Source: Candidatus Proelusimicrobium volucris (lineage in GTDB: Bacteria; Elusimicrobiota; Elusimicrobia; Elusimicrobiales; Elusimicrobiaceae). Taken from it: a DNA stretch of 64,000 nt. The translations under genes and the position numbers were made by a program. Shown here piece after piece: positions 41,679-50,295 of the stretch; the stretch's first letter is position 1, and every line of letters begins with the position of its first letter. The DNA lies in contig CALUXD010000002.1 of NCBI GenBank assembly GCA_944324665.1, positions 186,001-250,000 of the forward strand. Direction: 5' to 3'. The notes under the pieces are model-generated. The model saw nothing but the letters and a program-made list of their open reading frames with translations, was not told the DNA's origin and did not search any database.

Positions 41679-42266
41679 TTATTTAAATTTTTTCGTCGAT
41701 CTTTTTACTTTTAGCCGTTCGGCTCGTATTATCGCTTTGCAGTCGGCTACAGCCTGTTCGAAATCGTCGTTTATTACCAGATAGTCATAATTCTTTATGC
41801 ATTTAAGTTCTTTTTTCGCGCTGGCTAGGCGAACTTTTATATCTGTTGTTCCGTCATTGCGGGATGCGATTCGTCTTTTAAGTTCGTCAAAGCTGGAAGG
41901 CGTAATGAAAATAGATACCGCCTGCTTATAGACTTTTTTGACTGTTCTCGCGCCCTGTACATCTATTACCAATACGGGCGTTTTGCCCGCTTTTATAAGT
42001 TTATCCAAAGAACTTTTTGGTATTCCGTAATAATTGACGTGCACTTTGGCCCATTCCGCCATAGCGCCTTTTTTTATTGCGTTTTCGAACCGTTTAACCG
42101 ACCAAAAATGATAATCTTTCCCGTCGATTTCGCCCTTCCGAGGCGCCCTGGTGGTAGCAGTTATCACGCGCGAGAGCCCGTCGTCTTCAAGAAGACGCGC
42201 GACTATTGAGGTTTTACCTCCGCCTGACGGCGCTGAAATAATCAAGGGAAAGCACTCCATATACAT
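41679..42266 (-). CDS. gmk: Guanylate kinase
   Basis: 195 aa. It has the P-loop APSGGGKTS, the GMP-binding TTRAPRKGEIDGKDYHFW and YGIPKSSLD segments, the VLVIDVQGARTVKK strand and the lid IASRNDGTTDIKVRL. It converts GMP to GDP with ATP. Two start codons, 42266 and 42260, are possible; neither has a clear ribosome site. First gene of the gmk-rpoZ-udg-priA run, with a TATAAT box just upstream. Confidence 0.95.
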   Translation of the reverse strand: MYMECFPLIISAPSGGGKTSIVARLLEDDGLSRVITATTRAPRKGEIDGKDYHFWSVKRFENAIKKGAMAEWAKVHVNYYGIPKSSLDKLIKAGKTPVLVIDVQGARTVKKVYKQAVSIFITPSSFDELKRRIASRNDGTTDIKVRLASAKKELKCIKNYDYLVINDDFEQAVADCKAIIRAERLKVKRSTKKFK

Positions 42267-42434
42267 TAAACATTTTATTAAATTATATTCAGTTAGACAA
42301 GAGGAAGAACGGAATATAAACGGCAGAATCCTCTTGCAAAGATAAATTCTTTTTTTCTATACTGATAGGGAAATATTGTAAAGGAGAAACATCTCAGGTA
42401 TACTTATAGAAAGACCCGGGTGGAGGAAAAGCAT

Positions 42435-43406
42435 ATGCTTAGAAACAAAAAAGCTTTGAAAGGAAGAAAAGGCTTTACTTTGATGGAAGTATTGGTTACG
42501 GTTATAATCGTCGGCGTACTAGCGGCGATAGCGTATCCCGTATTCAGCAAATCGATAGCCAAGGCGCGTGCGACCGAGGCGGTCAATTTGCTTGAGATAG
42601 TCAAGAATAAACAAATACAGAATTTTGCCACTACTGGCGAATATGTGACTAGCGTCTCTGATTTTAAGAAATTGACTACCGGCAAAGAGAATTTGGCCAG
42701 CGGCGTAGTAAACGAGAATTATTATGTCAGTTTAAACCAGGAAAAGGCCTGCGCCTCTGTATCATACAAAAAAGGCGAGAATGAAATTTTCAGTTTTTCC
42801 ACCGGTTATGAGACTCCCGGCCTTGGCTGCACGGGTAATGTTTGCAGCAGCTTTGGCGATATTATAGGCAGTGCGGAATCCGTTTGCGACGTGGCATTGC
42901 CGGAGCCTGAACCGGAAGTCCCCGCGTGCACCGGTTGCCCTGGCACGCAGCCTACATGCCCTGTCGGTCAAACGGGTAGCTATACTTGCAATATGACCAC
43001 CTGCCAGTGGGAAGGATCTTGTTCCCCGATAGATGGGTGGTGCGACGGGCAGACAAGGACCTGTACCAGCAATGAGGGGACAGATTGTCATCAAACCTGT
43101 TCCGGAACTACATGGGGCAGCTGCGTATGCAATAATGTTTATACCTGTACGCCTGGTTCGTCCGGTTCGTTCCAAAGCTGTAAAGGTACCTGCAAGTCTG
43201 ACGGAAGCGGATATGAATGCACCGGAGATACGGATAGCCATTACTGCTCGGACAAAAATACATGTTTGGCCTTTGACAAAACTTGCGCCGATGGAACCGT
43301 TCAGAAACAAACTTGCGATGACGGCGTAACGGTACTTTCCAGAACATTCCACATTAAAGGTGGCTGGAGCTGTGAGTTTAATACTGCCGCCTGCAAATGT
43401 GAATAG
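42435..43406 (+). CDS. Pilin-like protein with cysteine-rich C-terminal region
   Basis: 323 aa from the ATG at 42435 (GGAGG upstream). The N-terminus MLRNKKALKGRKG|FTLMEVLVTVIIVGVLAAIA is a class III prepilin leader and helix with Glu at +5. A pilin-like domain to about residue 155 is followed by a Pro/Glu linker and about 160 residues with most of the 27 cysteines (CTGCPGTQPTC, CQWEGSC, CHQTCSGTTWGSCVC). This is a pilin anchor carrying a disulfide-rich passenger. Function is unknown; adhesion or binding of a surface ligand is a guess. The neighbouring gene at 43578 encodes a secreted Cys-rich protein. Confidence 0.85.
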   Translation: MLRNKKALKGRKGFTLMEVLVTVIIVGVLAAIAYPVFSKSIAKARATEAVNLLEIVKNKQIQNFATTGEYVTSVSDFKKLTTGKENLASGVVNENYYVSLNQEKACASVSYKKGENEIFSFSTGYETPGLGCTGNVCSSFGDIIGSAESVCDVALPEPEPEVPACTGCPGTQPTCPVGQTGSYTCNMTTCQWEGSCSPIDGWCDGQTRTCTSNEGTDCHQTCSGTTWGSCVCNNVYTCTPGSSGSFQSCKGTCKSDGSGYECTGDTDSHYCSDKNTCLAFDKTCADGTVQKQTCDDGVTVLSRTFHIKGGWSCEFNTAACKCE

Positions 43407-43424
43407 GTTTTGATTTTATAAATA

Positions 43425-43466
43425 AAAAAGGCCCCGTACTTTTGATAAGGTTTGGGTCCTTTTTGT
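43425..43466 (+). terminator. Probable terminator of the Cys-rich pilin gene
   Basis: AAAAAGG-CCC / GGG-CCTTTTT with one internal mismatch and a large loop, followed by GTTAT. Weaker than most terminators here. Confidence 0.5.
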
Positions 43467-43504
43467 TATAAAATAAATCCTGGTAAAGTAATAGAAAATT
43501 ATAA

Positions 43505-43530
43505 AAGGGAAACAATAATAAATTTCCCTT
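43505..43530 (+). promoter_or_regulatory. Inverted repeat upstream of the 43578 gene
   Basis: AAGGGAAA, ten bases, TTTCCCTT: a perfect eight-base dyad in an AT-rich promoter region. Could be an operator; no clear -35/-10 pair was found. Confidence 0.35.
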
Positions 43531-43577
43531 GCAGGTTTATTATAGGGTATAAAGAGTTTAGTTAGGGAGGAAAGGTT

Positions 43578-44480
43578 ATGTTTAGGATAAAAGCTATGCT
43601 TGTTTTTATGTGCTTGTTTTTGTTTGCTTTAGCAGAAACATATTCCCAAACGGTAATGCCGATAATAAAGAATTGCACTACGTTAGGTCAAGAGCAGTTC
43701 CTTTCTTGTGAGAGGACATTGCCTAACGGTGAAGTTCAAAGAGCGCGCGGAGCTTGTGTATGCCGTAATTTGGGAGGAATGTGGGATTGGCAAGGGGGGT
43801 GTACCTTGCCGTCAGCTACATATACGGAAAGCAATGCCTTGGGGCAAACCAGAACATGTACTATGCCTAGTGAAGTAAGGGGATGCGGTACTTTCTCCCC
43901 GGTAGTAGATATAAATCCGGAGTGTGGGGAATGGACAGGCGGTCTTATTACTCCCGTATTGACGCAGTGTAAAGTGGGCGATATTGAGTATTTGCCTTCC
44001 GGCGAGTGTGATACCATATCCAGAATTTGCTGTGCCGGAGACCGCGCTTTGCCTACATGGAGTGAATGGGGAAAGGGCTGTCCGACGACGTGCAGTACCT
44101 CAAACAAACCATCAACAAGAACGACTTGTAATGGCGGCTATAAGTACAGAACGGTAACTTGCAATACTTCTACGGGAGAATGGCAAACCGGCGCTTGGGG
44201 GGATTGTGATTGCAGCGATCCCGCATATGAGAAAGTTACTTTGCGTGGCGGCGGTACCTGTTGCCAGCGAAAAGACGGCACAGGCTTCAGGTGTGCCACC
44301 GATCAAGAAATAATAGGTAACAGATGGGAAAGTTGGGGGCGGGACCCAAGTTATTTCTGTTACAATATGGGCGGTCCAAACGGGACTATTTTGGGTTGTA
44401 GCAACGTGGTAGCTGGTGCAGAGTGCAGTCCTCAGGGATCTAGATGTTGTCGTAATTTCGAAGTTTTTTATTGTAGATAG
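43578..44480 (+). CDS. Secreted cysteine-rich protein with TSP1-like segment
   Basis: 300 aa. A signal peptide (to about residue 23, ETYSQ) is followed by a mature protein with 27 cysteines. A central part, TWSEWGKGCPTTC then KYRTVTCNTSTGEWQTGAWGDC, resembles a thrombospondin type-1 repeat. Nearly the same wording (REVTCNTYTGEWQSGEWSIC) occurs in the pilin-like protein at 58598-60070. No catalytic motif is visible. The gene is preceded by GGAGG and ends in a terminator shared in sequence with that of the 1495 gene. Likely an extracellular binding or structural protein. Confidence 0.75.
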   Translation: MFRIKAMLVFMCLFLFALAETYSQTVMPIIKNCTTLGQEQFLSCERTLPNGEVQRARGACVCRNLGGMWDWQGGCTLPSATYTESNALGQTRTCTMPSEVRGCGTFSPVVDINPECGEWTGGLITPVLTQCKVGDIEYLPSGECDTISRICCAGDRALPTWSEWGKGCPTTCSTSNKPSTRTTCNGGYKYRTVTCNTSTGEWQTGAWGDCDCSDPAYEKVTLRGGGTCCQRKDGTGFRCATDQEIIGNRWESWGRDPSYFCYNMGGPNGTILGCSNVVAGAECSPQGSRCCRNFEVFYCR

Positions 44481-44523
44481 AAAGTTTTACCGAAGAAGAA
44501 ATTCTTCGGCTCTCAACTAACCG

Positions 44524-44550
44524 CCCCGCCGTTAAAACGGCGGGGTTTTT
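44524..44550 (+). terminator. Terminator of the 43578 gene
   Basis: CCCCGCCGTT / AACGGCGGGG stem and TTTTT. A second perfect hairpin, CCGAAGAA / TTCTTCGG, lies just before it (44490-44509). Confidence 0.88.
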
Positions 44551-44580
44551 CCTTCCGCAAATTATTAATGGACAAAGAAA

Positions 44581-44602
44581 ATCCCCCGCTTTGGCGGGGG
44601 AT
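44581..44602 (-). terminator. Terminator of rimP-nusA-infB
   Basis: ATCCCCCGC / GCGGGGGAT stem with TTTTCTTT on the minus-strand side, 22 bases past the infB stop. Confidence 0.85.
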
Positions 44603-44624
44603 TTGTGTTAAGAGATTTTGTAAG

Positions 44625-46967
44625 CTATATTTTGCTTATTCTTCTCGTTATTGTTTTCTTTTGTATACATTCGATGGTATCACCGGGTTTTATTTGGCGG
44701 CATCCGTCTATCGATATGCCGCATTCATAGCCCTTTTCCACCTCTTTGACGTCGTCCTTGAAGCGCTTTAAGCCCGATATTTTGCCTTTAAATAGCTGTT
44801 CCGAGCCGCGCATTACTCGCGCCTCATAACCGCGGACAACCTTGCCTTCTTCTATATAAGAACCCGCTACAAAGCCGGAACTTAAATCAAAGGTTTGGCG
44901 TACCGTCGCCAGGCCGACTCGTTCTTCCACTATTTCAGGCTCAAGCAAGCCTTCCATAGCGGCGCGCAAGTCTTCAAGAAGTTCGAATATGATATTGTAC
45001 TTCCTGATTTCTATGCCTTCTTTTTCTGCCTCTTCGGCGGCTTTGGTGTCGCTGTCGACGTTAAAGGCGATAATTACCGCATTACTTGCTTTGGCAAGCA
45101 AGATGTCCGATTCGTTTACATTGCCAGCGCCTGAGTGGATAATCTTCACCTGGACTTCTTCGGTCGGCGTTCTTAGTATGGCGTCTTTGATCGCTTCTAT
45201 CGAGCCGTGTACGTCGGCCTTCAATATTATGGCGAGTTCCTTTACCTTTTTGCCGTCTATATCGCTCTTTAAACTCGTCAGAGAAACATGCTTTTGATGT
45301 GCCAATTTCTCCTCCTTATGGGCGAGTTTCCTTTTTTCGGCGATATGTTTGGCCTCTTTTTCGCTTTCGGTTACGAATAGAGTGTCGCCGACGGCGGGCG
45401 GCTCGCCGTTGATGCCTAGTACTTCCGCCGGTACCGAGGGGCCAGCGCAGGGCAGCCTCTTGCCGTGTTCGTCTATAAGCGCCCTTATTTTACCGTAGTT
45501 TGTGCCTACTATAAAAGGATCGCCCACCCTCATGGTGCCTTTTTGTACCAATACGGTAGCGACGACGCCGCGTTTATTGTCGCGTTTACTTTCAAGTATT
45601 ACGCCTACGCCGCGTCTGTCGGGATTGGCTTTAAGTTCCATCATTTCCGCCTGGAGGCTTATCATCTCCAAGAGTTTATCGATGTTAATTCTCTTTTTGG
45701 CGGAAATTTCCACGTAAATGGTATTGCCCTGCCATTCTTCCGGGATAAGCCCGCGGTTTGCCAATTCTTGTTTGACCTTATCCGGATTGGCGCCGGGCAA
45801 ATCTATTTTGTTTATCGCCACTATGATAGGCGCACCCGCCGATTGTGCGTGGTTGATGGCCTCAATGGTTTGGGGCATTATGCCGTCGGTGGCGGATACC
45901 ACCAATACGACAATATCCGTCGCTTGCGCTCCTCTGGCCCTCATGGCGGTAAAAGCCTCGTGGCCGGGGGTATCAAGGAAGGATATGTATCCGCGCGGGG
46001 TTTTTACCCTATACGCGCCGATATGCTGCGTTATGGCGCCGAATTCGCCCGCCACTACGTTTGAATGTCTGATCGCGTCGAGCAGGCTGGTCTTGCCGTG
46101 GTCGACGTGCCCCATAATGGTTACTACCGGAGCTCTGGGTTTTAAGTGCGCGGGATCTTCCTGTTCGCTGTCTTCCGCGGCGATTTTATCTTCCGCGAAT
46201 TCATGAATTATTTCCGCCTTAAAACCGCATTCGGCCACCACAAGCTCTATCATATCCTGCTCAAGCCTTTGGTTTATGGTAGCGAATATCCCCATACCCA
46301 TCAGCTTTTTGATAAAGTCGTTTATCTTGATATCCATCTTTTCGGCCAATTCCTTTATTGTCGGCTGGCCCAAGATTTTTATTATTTTCTCGTCAGTCTT
46401 TTGGGGCTGGGCGGGTTTATCCTCGTGCCTTTTATGGTCATGGCGGTTGGAATGATCGCCATGCGGCCGATTATCCGCCTGCGGAGCAGGTTTGTTTTCC
46501 TGCTTAAACTCTTGTTTCGGAGTCTGCTCGGCAGGTCTTGGAGTCTCCTGCGTTTTTGGCGCGGGCTGGCTAAAAGAAGTTTCGCTTTGCGCCTCTACGG
46601 GTTGTTTTGGCGTTTCTGGGACTTTTGGTTCCTCAGGCTTCTTTTGCTCTTGTTGGATTTCCTGCTCTTTAAGTTCCGGCTGAGGCGCAGCGATTTGTGC
46701 TTGCGCCTGAAGCTGAACAGTTTCTTCCGCAGTTGCGGCTTTAGTATCTTGAACTTCTTTTTTAACAGATTTTTTTGAACCCGTCGTCTTTTTTGCCGCA
46801 GGCTTTTTTGGGGCGGCGGTTTTCTTTGCGCCCGTCGTTTTCTTGGCCGCGGGTTTCTTTTCCGCGGAGGTTTTTTTAGCGGCCGTTTTTTTGGCGGCGG
46901 TTTTCTTTACTGTTTTCTTTTTATCCTGTTCCTCGTCGGTATTAGTGGGTTTCTTCGTTGGTGTCAT
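44625..46967 (-). CDS. infB: Translation initiation factor IF-2
   Basis: 780 aa. The first 60 residues are a Lys/Ala repeat (units like KKTAAKKT and AAKKTTG) resembling histone-like tails, followed by a Pro/Glu/Gln-rich linker to about residue 190. Then come the IF2-N domain, the GTPase with GHVDHGKTSLLDA, DTPGHEAF and NKIDLP, and the two C-terminal barrels. IF-2 places initiator tRNA on the 30S subunit. The ATG lies inside the end of nusA (26-base overlap) with GGAGG, so it is translationally coupled. Confidence 0.96.
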   Translation of the reverse strand: MTPTKKPTNTDEEQDKKKTVKKTAAKKTAAKKTSAEKKPAAKKTTGAKKTAAPKKPAAKKTTGSKKSVKKEVQDTKAATAEETVQLQAQAQIAAPQPELKEQEIQQEQKKPEEPKVPETPKQPVEAQSETSFSQPAPKTQETPRPAEQTPKQEFKQENKPAPQADNRPHGDHSNRHDHKRHEDKPAQPQKTDEKIIKILGQPTIKELAEKMDIKINDFIKKLMGMGIFATINQRLEQDMIELVVAECGFKAEIIHEFAEDKIAAEDSEQEDPAHLKPRAPVVTIMGHVDHGKTSLLDAIRHSNVVAGEFGAITQHIGAYRVKTPRGYISFLDTPGHEAFTAMRARGAQATDIVVLVVSATDGIMPQTIEAINHAQSAGAPIIVAINKIDLPGANPDKVKQELANRGLIPEEWQGNTIYVEISAKKRINIDKLLEMISLQAEMMELKANPDRRGVGVILESKRDNKRGVVATVLVQKGTMRVGDPFIVGTNYGKIRALIDEHGKRLPCAGPSVPAEVLGINGEPPAVGDTLFVTESEKEAKHIAEKRKLAHKEEKLAHQKHVSLTSLKSDIDGKKVKELAIILKADVHGSIEAIKDAILRTPTEEVQVKIIHSGAGNVNESDILLAKASNAVIIAFNVDSDTKAAEEAEKEGIEIRKYNIIFELLEDLRAAMEGLLEPEIVEERVGLATVRQTFDLSSGFVAGSYIEEGKVVRGYEARVMRGSEQLFKGKISGLKRFKDDVKEVEKGYECGISIDGCRQIKPGDTIECIQKKTITRRISKI

Positions 46968-48309
46968 CTTCCGCCTCCTCGTGTTCGGCCAAATATTTTT
47001 TGGCGCCTTCTATAATCTTTTCGGCCGTTTTCTCGCCTACGCCTTGCAGCGTGGCCAAATGCTCCGGGGTTAAGGAGGCTATTTTCTCTACCGAGTTAAA
47101 GCCAGCCTTTACCAATACTTCCGCTATTTTCGGCCCTATGCCTTCTACGTCTGCCAAAGTTTCCTGCAGCATTTGGGCGGCTTCCAAGCCTTCCTGGTTT
47201 TTCTGGGATTCGCTCTTTACTTCAAGTTCCCACCCGCATACTTTGGAAGCCAGTTTTATATTCTGCCAGTCTTTGCCTATCGCTATGGCCAGCTGATCGT
47301 CGGGTACGATTACCAAAGCCTGTTTCTTCTCCATGCTGTTTATTCTTACGGAGAGGACTTTCGCGGGTGAAAGCGAATTGACGATATTGGTTACGGAATC
47401 GTCGCTGTAATTGATAAGGTCTATTTTTTCGCCGGAAAGTTCATTGGTTACGGCTCTTATTCTTATGCCTCTCATACCGACGCAGGTGCCGATGGGGTCT
47501 ATTTTGTTGTCATTGCTTTTTACAACTACTTTGGCCCTGAAGCCCGGATCCCTCACTATGGATTTGGTTTCAATTATGCCGTCGGAAAGTTCCGGTATTT
47601 CCACTTTCATCAATTCCTTTAAAAATTCGGGCGAAGTTCTGGAAAGTATAATGTATGGCCCTCTCTGTCCTTTATCCATTTTGTAGGCCGCGGATTTGTA
47701 TCTGCTTAATACAGGGTCGTCTTTGACGTCGGCGAAATCTGTCTGGTTGAGCACTCTTGTTATTATGGCTTTGACTCTGCCGCCGTGTACGAAGCGCTCT
47801 TTCCTGATTTGTTCGCAATAAGGCAAAATGGCTTCCGCTTTGCCTAAGTCTACTATAATATCGCGGTCGGAAAATCTCCTTACCAAACCCGTTACGACTT
47901 CGCCTTCCCTGGGTTTAAATTCTTTGTAGAGATTATCTCTCTCAATACCTCTTACTTTTTGGATAAGCACCTGCTTGGCTATCTGTGCGGCTATGCGGGA
48001 GAAATCCTCAACGTTAAGAGTATTTACAATCTCTTCCCCGATTTGGGCCGAGGGTTTTATCGCTTTGGCGTCCTGGAGGGATATTTCCGTCTCCGGGTTG
48101 GTTACCTCTTCGGATACGATTAAAGTCTGATAGGCGGTTATGGTGCCTTCTTCGGTATCTATCTTGGCGGATAAAACGGCGGTTTTACCCAAATGTTTCC
48201 TTAAAGCGGAGATAAGGGCGTCTTCTATGGTTTTTAAGGTGTCTTCCCTTTTGATGTTCTTTTCTCTCTCCAAACTCTCCAAGGCTAAAAGTAAATCTTT
48301 GCTCTGCAT
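46942..48309 (-). CDS. nusA: Transcription elongation/termination factor NusA
   Basis: 455 aa. The N-terminal polymerase-binding domain, the S1 domain (REGEVVTGLVRRFSDRDIIVDLG), two KH domains (GTCVGMRGIRIRAVTNELSGEKID; PDDQLAIAIGKDWQNIKLA) and a C-terminal helix-hairpin-helix region (LADVEGIGPKIAEVLVKAG) are all visible. The tail is acidic. NusA stimulates termination at hairpins, which is relevant to the leader hairpin ahead of rimP. Confidence 0.96.
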   Translation of the reverse strand: MQSKDLLLALESLEREKNIKREDTLKTIEDALISALRKHLGKTAVLSAKIDTEEGTITAYQTLIVSEEVTNPETEISLQDAKAIKPSAQIGEEIVNTLNVEDFSRIAAQIAKQVLIQKVRGIERDNLYKEFKPREGEVVTGLVRRFSDRDIIVDLGKAEAILPYCEQIRKERFVHGGRVKAIITRVLNQTDFADVKDDPVLSRYKSAAYKMDKGQRGPYIILSRTSPEFLKELMKVEIPELSDGIIETKSIVRDPGFRAKVVVKSNDNKIDPIGTCVGMRGIRIRAVTNELSGEKIDLINYSDDSVTNIVNSLSPAKVLSVRINSMEKKQALVIVPDDQLAIAIGKDWQNIKLASKVCGWELEVKSESQKNQEGLEAAQMLQETLADVEGIGPKIAEVLVKAGFNSVEKIASLTPEHLATLQGVGEKTAEKIIEGAKKYLAEHEEAEDDTNEETH

Positions 48310-48333
48310 TTTTTTGTTTCTCCTGTTGATAAG

Positions 48334-48792
48334 TTAAAATTCCGTTACCGGGTCAAGATTGGCTTTTTTCAAAGCGTCGTATTTGAAGGTGAACTTGGTA
48401 GTTCCGTCGTCCAATACGAACTGTTCGTCGTCGGCCGAGTCTATCAAGCCGGTAAAGCAGGCCCTTTTTTCTATGGGCTCTTTGGTGTATATTTTGGCTC
48501 TCTCGCCGATAAATCTTTTAAAATGTGCGGGCTTTTTAAGCACTCTTTTTATGCCTGGGGAGGAAACCTCCAATATATAGGCGCCCTCGATAAGGTTTTC
48601 CATAGTCAGAACGGCGTCGATTTTGTTTGACAAAATTTCGCAATCGTTAAGGTTCACGCCGCCTTCTTTATCGACGAAGAACTGTAAAAGTTTCTTGCTG
48701 CCGTGCGCTTGGATTATAAGGTCTATAAGTTCATAGCCTTGGGTTTCCAGCGCTTTGGCGACGGATTCTTCAATATAGTTTTTATTTTTCAT
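48334..48792 (-). CDS. rimP: Ribosome maturation factor RimP
   Basis: 152 aa. The RimP pattern is present: YELIDLIIQAHGSKKLLQFFVDKEGGVNLNDCEILS, YILEVSSPGIKRVLKKPAHFKRFIG and a C-terminal SH3-like part. It helps assemble the 30S subunit. AGAGGAAG precedes the ATG. It is the first gene of the rimP-nusA-infB operon, with 24 bases to nusA. Confidence 0.94.
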   Translation of the reverse strand: MKNKNYIEESVAKALETQGYELIDLIIQAHGSKKLLQFFVDKEGGVNLNDCEILSNKIDAVLTMENLIEGAYILEVSSPGIKRVLKKPAHFKRFIGERAKIYTKEPIEKRACFTGLIDSADDEQFVLDDGTTKFTFKYDALKKANLDPVTEF

Positions 48793-48813
48793 AAAGTGCT
48801 TCCTCTAAAACAA

Positions 48814-48839
48814 AAGCGACTTGCTAAGACAAGTCGCTT
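48814..48839 (-). promoter_or_regulatory. Leader attenuator hairpin of rimP-nusA-infB
   Basis: A perfect ten-base stem (AAGCGACTTG / CAAGTCGCTT, six-base loop). On the minus strand it is followed by TTTGTTTTA and then the rimP ribosome site. It lies between the predicted promoter and rimP, and no upstream minus-strand gene needs terminating. Confidence 0.65.
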
Positions 48840-48860
48840 AAGTAATCTTTAAGATAATTT

Positions 48861-48889
48861 ATTATAACATAAATAGGCGTTGGGGTAAA
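48861..48889 (-). promoter_or_regulatory. Predicted promoter of rimP-nusA-infB
   Basis: Minus strand TTTACC (48889-48884), 17 bases, TATAAT (48866-48861). Confidence 0.55.
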
Positions 48890-48905
48890 GAGCTTTGCCT
48901 TTTGA

Positions 48906-48911
48906 TATAAT
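48906..48911 (+). promoter_or_regulatory. -10 box of the gtrA-like gene (leaderless start)
   Basis: TATAAT ends seven bases before the GTG at 48918, where transcription would begin. No ribosome binding site is present. Confidence 0.45.
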
Positions 48912-48917
48912 TTAAAC

Positions 48918-49331
48918 GTGAACGCAAAAGATTTTATTAAAAACCGCGCCGCGCGCCTGGGCTTTGATTTATTGTTCGTAAAATTTGTGTTTGTCGGTAT
49001 TTTTAATACGATATTTGGCTATTCGGCATACGCTTTTTTTGTTTTTATCGGCTGCGGCGATTTTACCGCCCCGCTATTTGCTACCGTATGCGGAGTGCTT
49101 TTTAACTTTAAGACGATAGGGGAGTTGGTTTTCGGCAATTCGTCAAACAGGCTGATATTTAAGTTTTTTGGGGTCTATTTGTTTACGTACGCGCTTGCGG
49201 TAGCCTTGCTTAAAATATTCGCGTTCGCGGGCTTGGAAAACAGATATGTTTCCGGCGCTTTGATACTCGCGCCGATGGCTTTGATAAGTTTCTTTTTGAA
49301 CAAGAATTTCGTTTTTAAAACGGAGAAATGA
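48918..49331 (+). CDS. GtrA-family membrane protein
   Basis: 137 aa from a GTG. Four membrane helices in the GtrA pattern: FVKFVFVGIFNTIFGYSAYAFF, TAPLFATVCGVLFNFKTIGELVF, FGVYLFTYALAVALL and ALILAPMALISFFLNKNFVF. GtrA proteins are thought to flip undecaprenyl-linked sugars or related lipids. It is followed after one base by a GT2 glycosyltransferase, the usual GtrA-GtrB pairing. The mRNA is probably leaderless. Confidence 0.88.
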   Translation: MNAKDFIKNRAARLGFDLLFVKFVFVGIFNTIFGYSAYAFFVFIGCGDFTAPLFATVCGVLFNFKTIGELVFGNSSNRLIFKFFGVYLFTYALAVALLKIFAFAGLENRYVSGALILAPMALISFFLNKNFVFKTEK

Positions 49332-49332
49332 T

Positions 49333-50283
49333 ATGAAACCTCTCATTTTCGTAGTGTCCAGCGCTTTTAACGAACAGGAAAACGTCAAACCGCTTTATTA
49401 TAGGGTTAAAGAACAGTTTGATCGATTGAGCGATAAATACGATTTCCAATATTTGATACTTGATAATGCCTCCACTGACAATACTTTGGCGGAACTTAAA
49501 AAGCTGGCCGCGGAAGAAAAACAGCTCGGCGTTGTTGCCAATATGAGGAACTTTGGACATATTCGCTCGCCTTATTATGGAATAATGCTTTCCTTGCAGA
49601 CGCGTGCGGCGGCGGTTATTTATTTGGCTTCAGACTTGCAGGACCCGCCGGAACTTATTCCCGAATTTATAAAAAAATGGGAAGAGGGGTATAAAGTCGT
49701 ATTCGGGCAAAAGACTTCAAGCCGCGAAAATAAATTTATTTATTTTTTGAGGGGCCTGTATTATAAACTGTTAAGAAAATTCAACGACAGCGGCGCCAAT
49801 TTGCTTGAGCAGTGCACGGGTTTTGGGCTTTTCGACAGGGAAGTGATAGAAAGACTTGCCAAGATAGATGATCCTTATCCTTACCTGCGCGGGATAGTGG
49901 GGGAACTTGGCTATCCTGCCGCGCTGATACCTTTCAAGCAGCCGCGCCGTTTTGGCGGAATTACGAAAAATAATTGGTATACTCTTTACGATAATGCGAT
50001 GCTCGGTTTTACCAATCACAGCCGTTTGCCTCTTAGAATAGCGGCGATAGGGGGATTTATATTGTCTATACTGTCTATTCTGACGGCTTTTGTCTACTTT
50101 GTGCTTAAATTGTTGTTTTGGAATAGCTTCCCTATGGGGCAAGCGCCTTTGCTTATAGCGGTGTTTTTCTTCTTTTCTGTACAGCTTTTCTTTATGGGTA
50201 TTATAGGCGAATATTTGGGCGCGGTTTTGACACAACTTTTAAAACGTCCCATGGTAATCGAGAAAGAAAGAATAAACTTTTAA
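49333..50283 (+). CDS. GT2 glycosyltransferase, GtrB/ArnC/DPM1-like
   Basis: 316 aa. The GT2 domain (VVSSAFNEQENV, LDNASTDNTLAEL, LASDLQDPPELI with DxD-like DLQDPPE) has the polyprenyl-phosphate-sugar type end (PRRFGGITKNNWYTLYDNAMLG) and two C-terminal membrane helices. Such enzymes load a sugar onto undecaprenyl phosphate. Together with the GtrA protein and the GT-C protein encoded convergently at 50296-51645 it could modify surface glycans. Confidence 0.9.
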   Translation: MKPLIFVVSSAFNEQENVKPLYYRVKEQFDRLSDKYDFQYLILDNASTDNTLAELKKLAAEEKQLGVVANMRNFGHIRSPYYGIMLSLQTRAAAVIYLASDLQDPPELIPEFIKKWEEGYKVVFGQKTSSRENKFIYFLRGLYYKLLRKFNDSGANLLEQCTGFGLFDREVIERLAKIDDPYPYLRGIVGELGYPAALIPFKQPRRFGGITKNNWYTLYDNAMLGFTNHSRLPLRIAAIGGFILSILSILTAFVYFVLKLLFWNSFPMGQAPLLIAVFFFFSVQLFFMGIIGEYLGAVLTQLLKRPMVIEKERINF

Positions 50284-50295
50284 TCTTTAGGCAAA

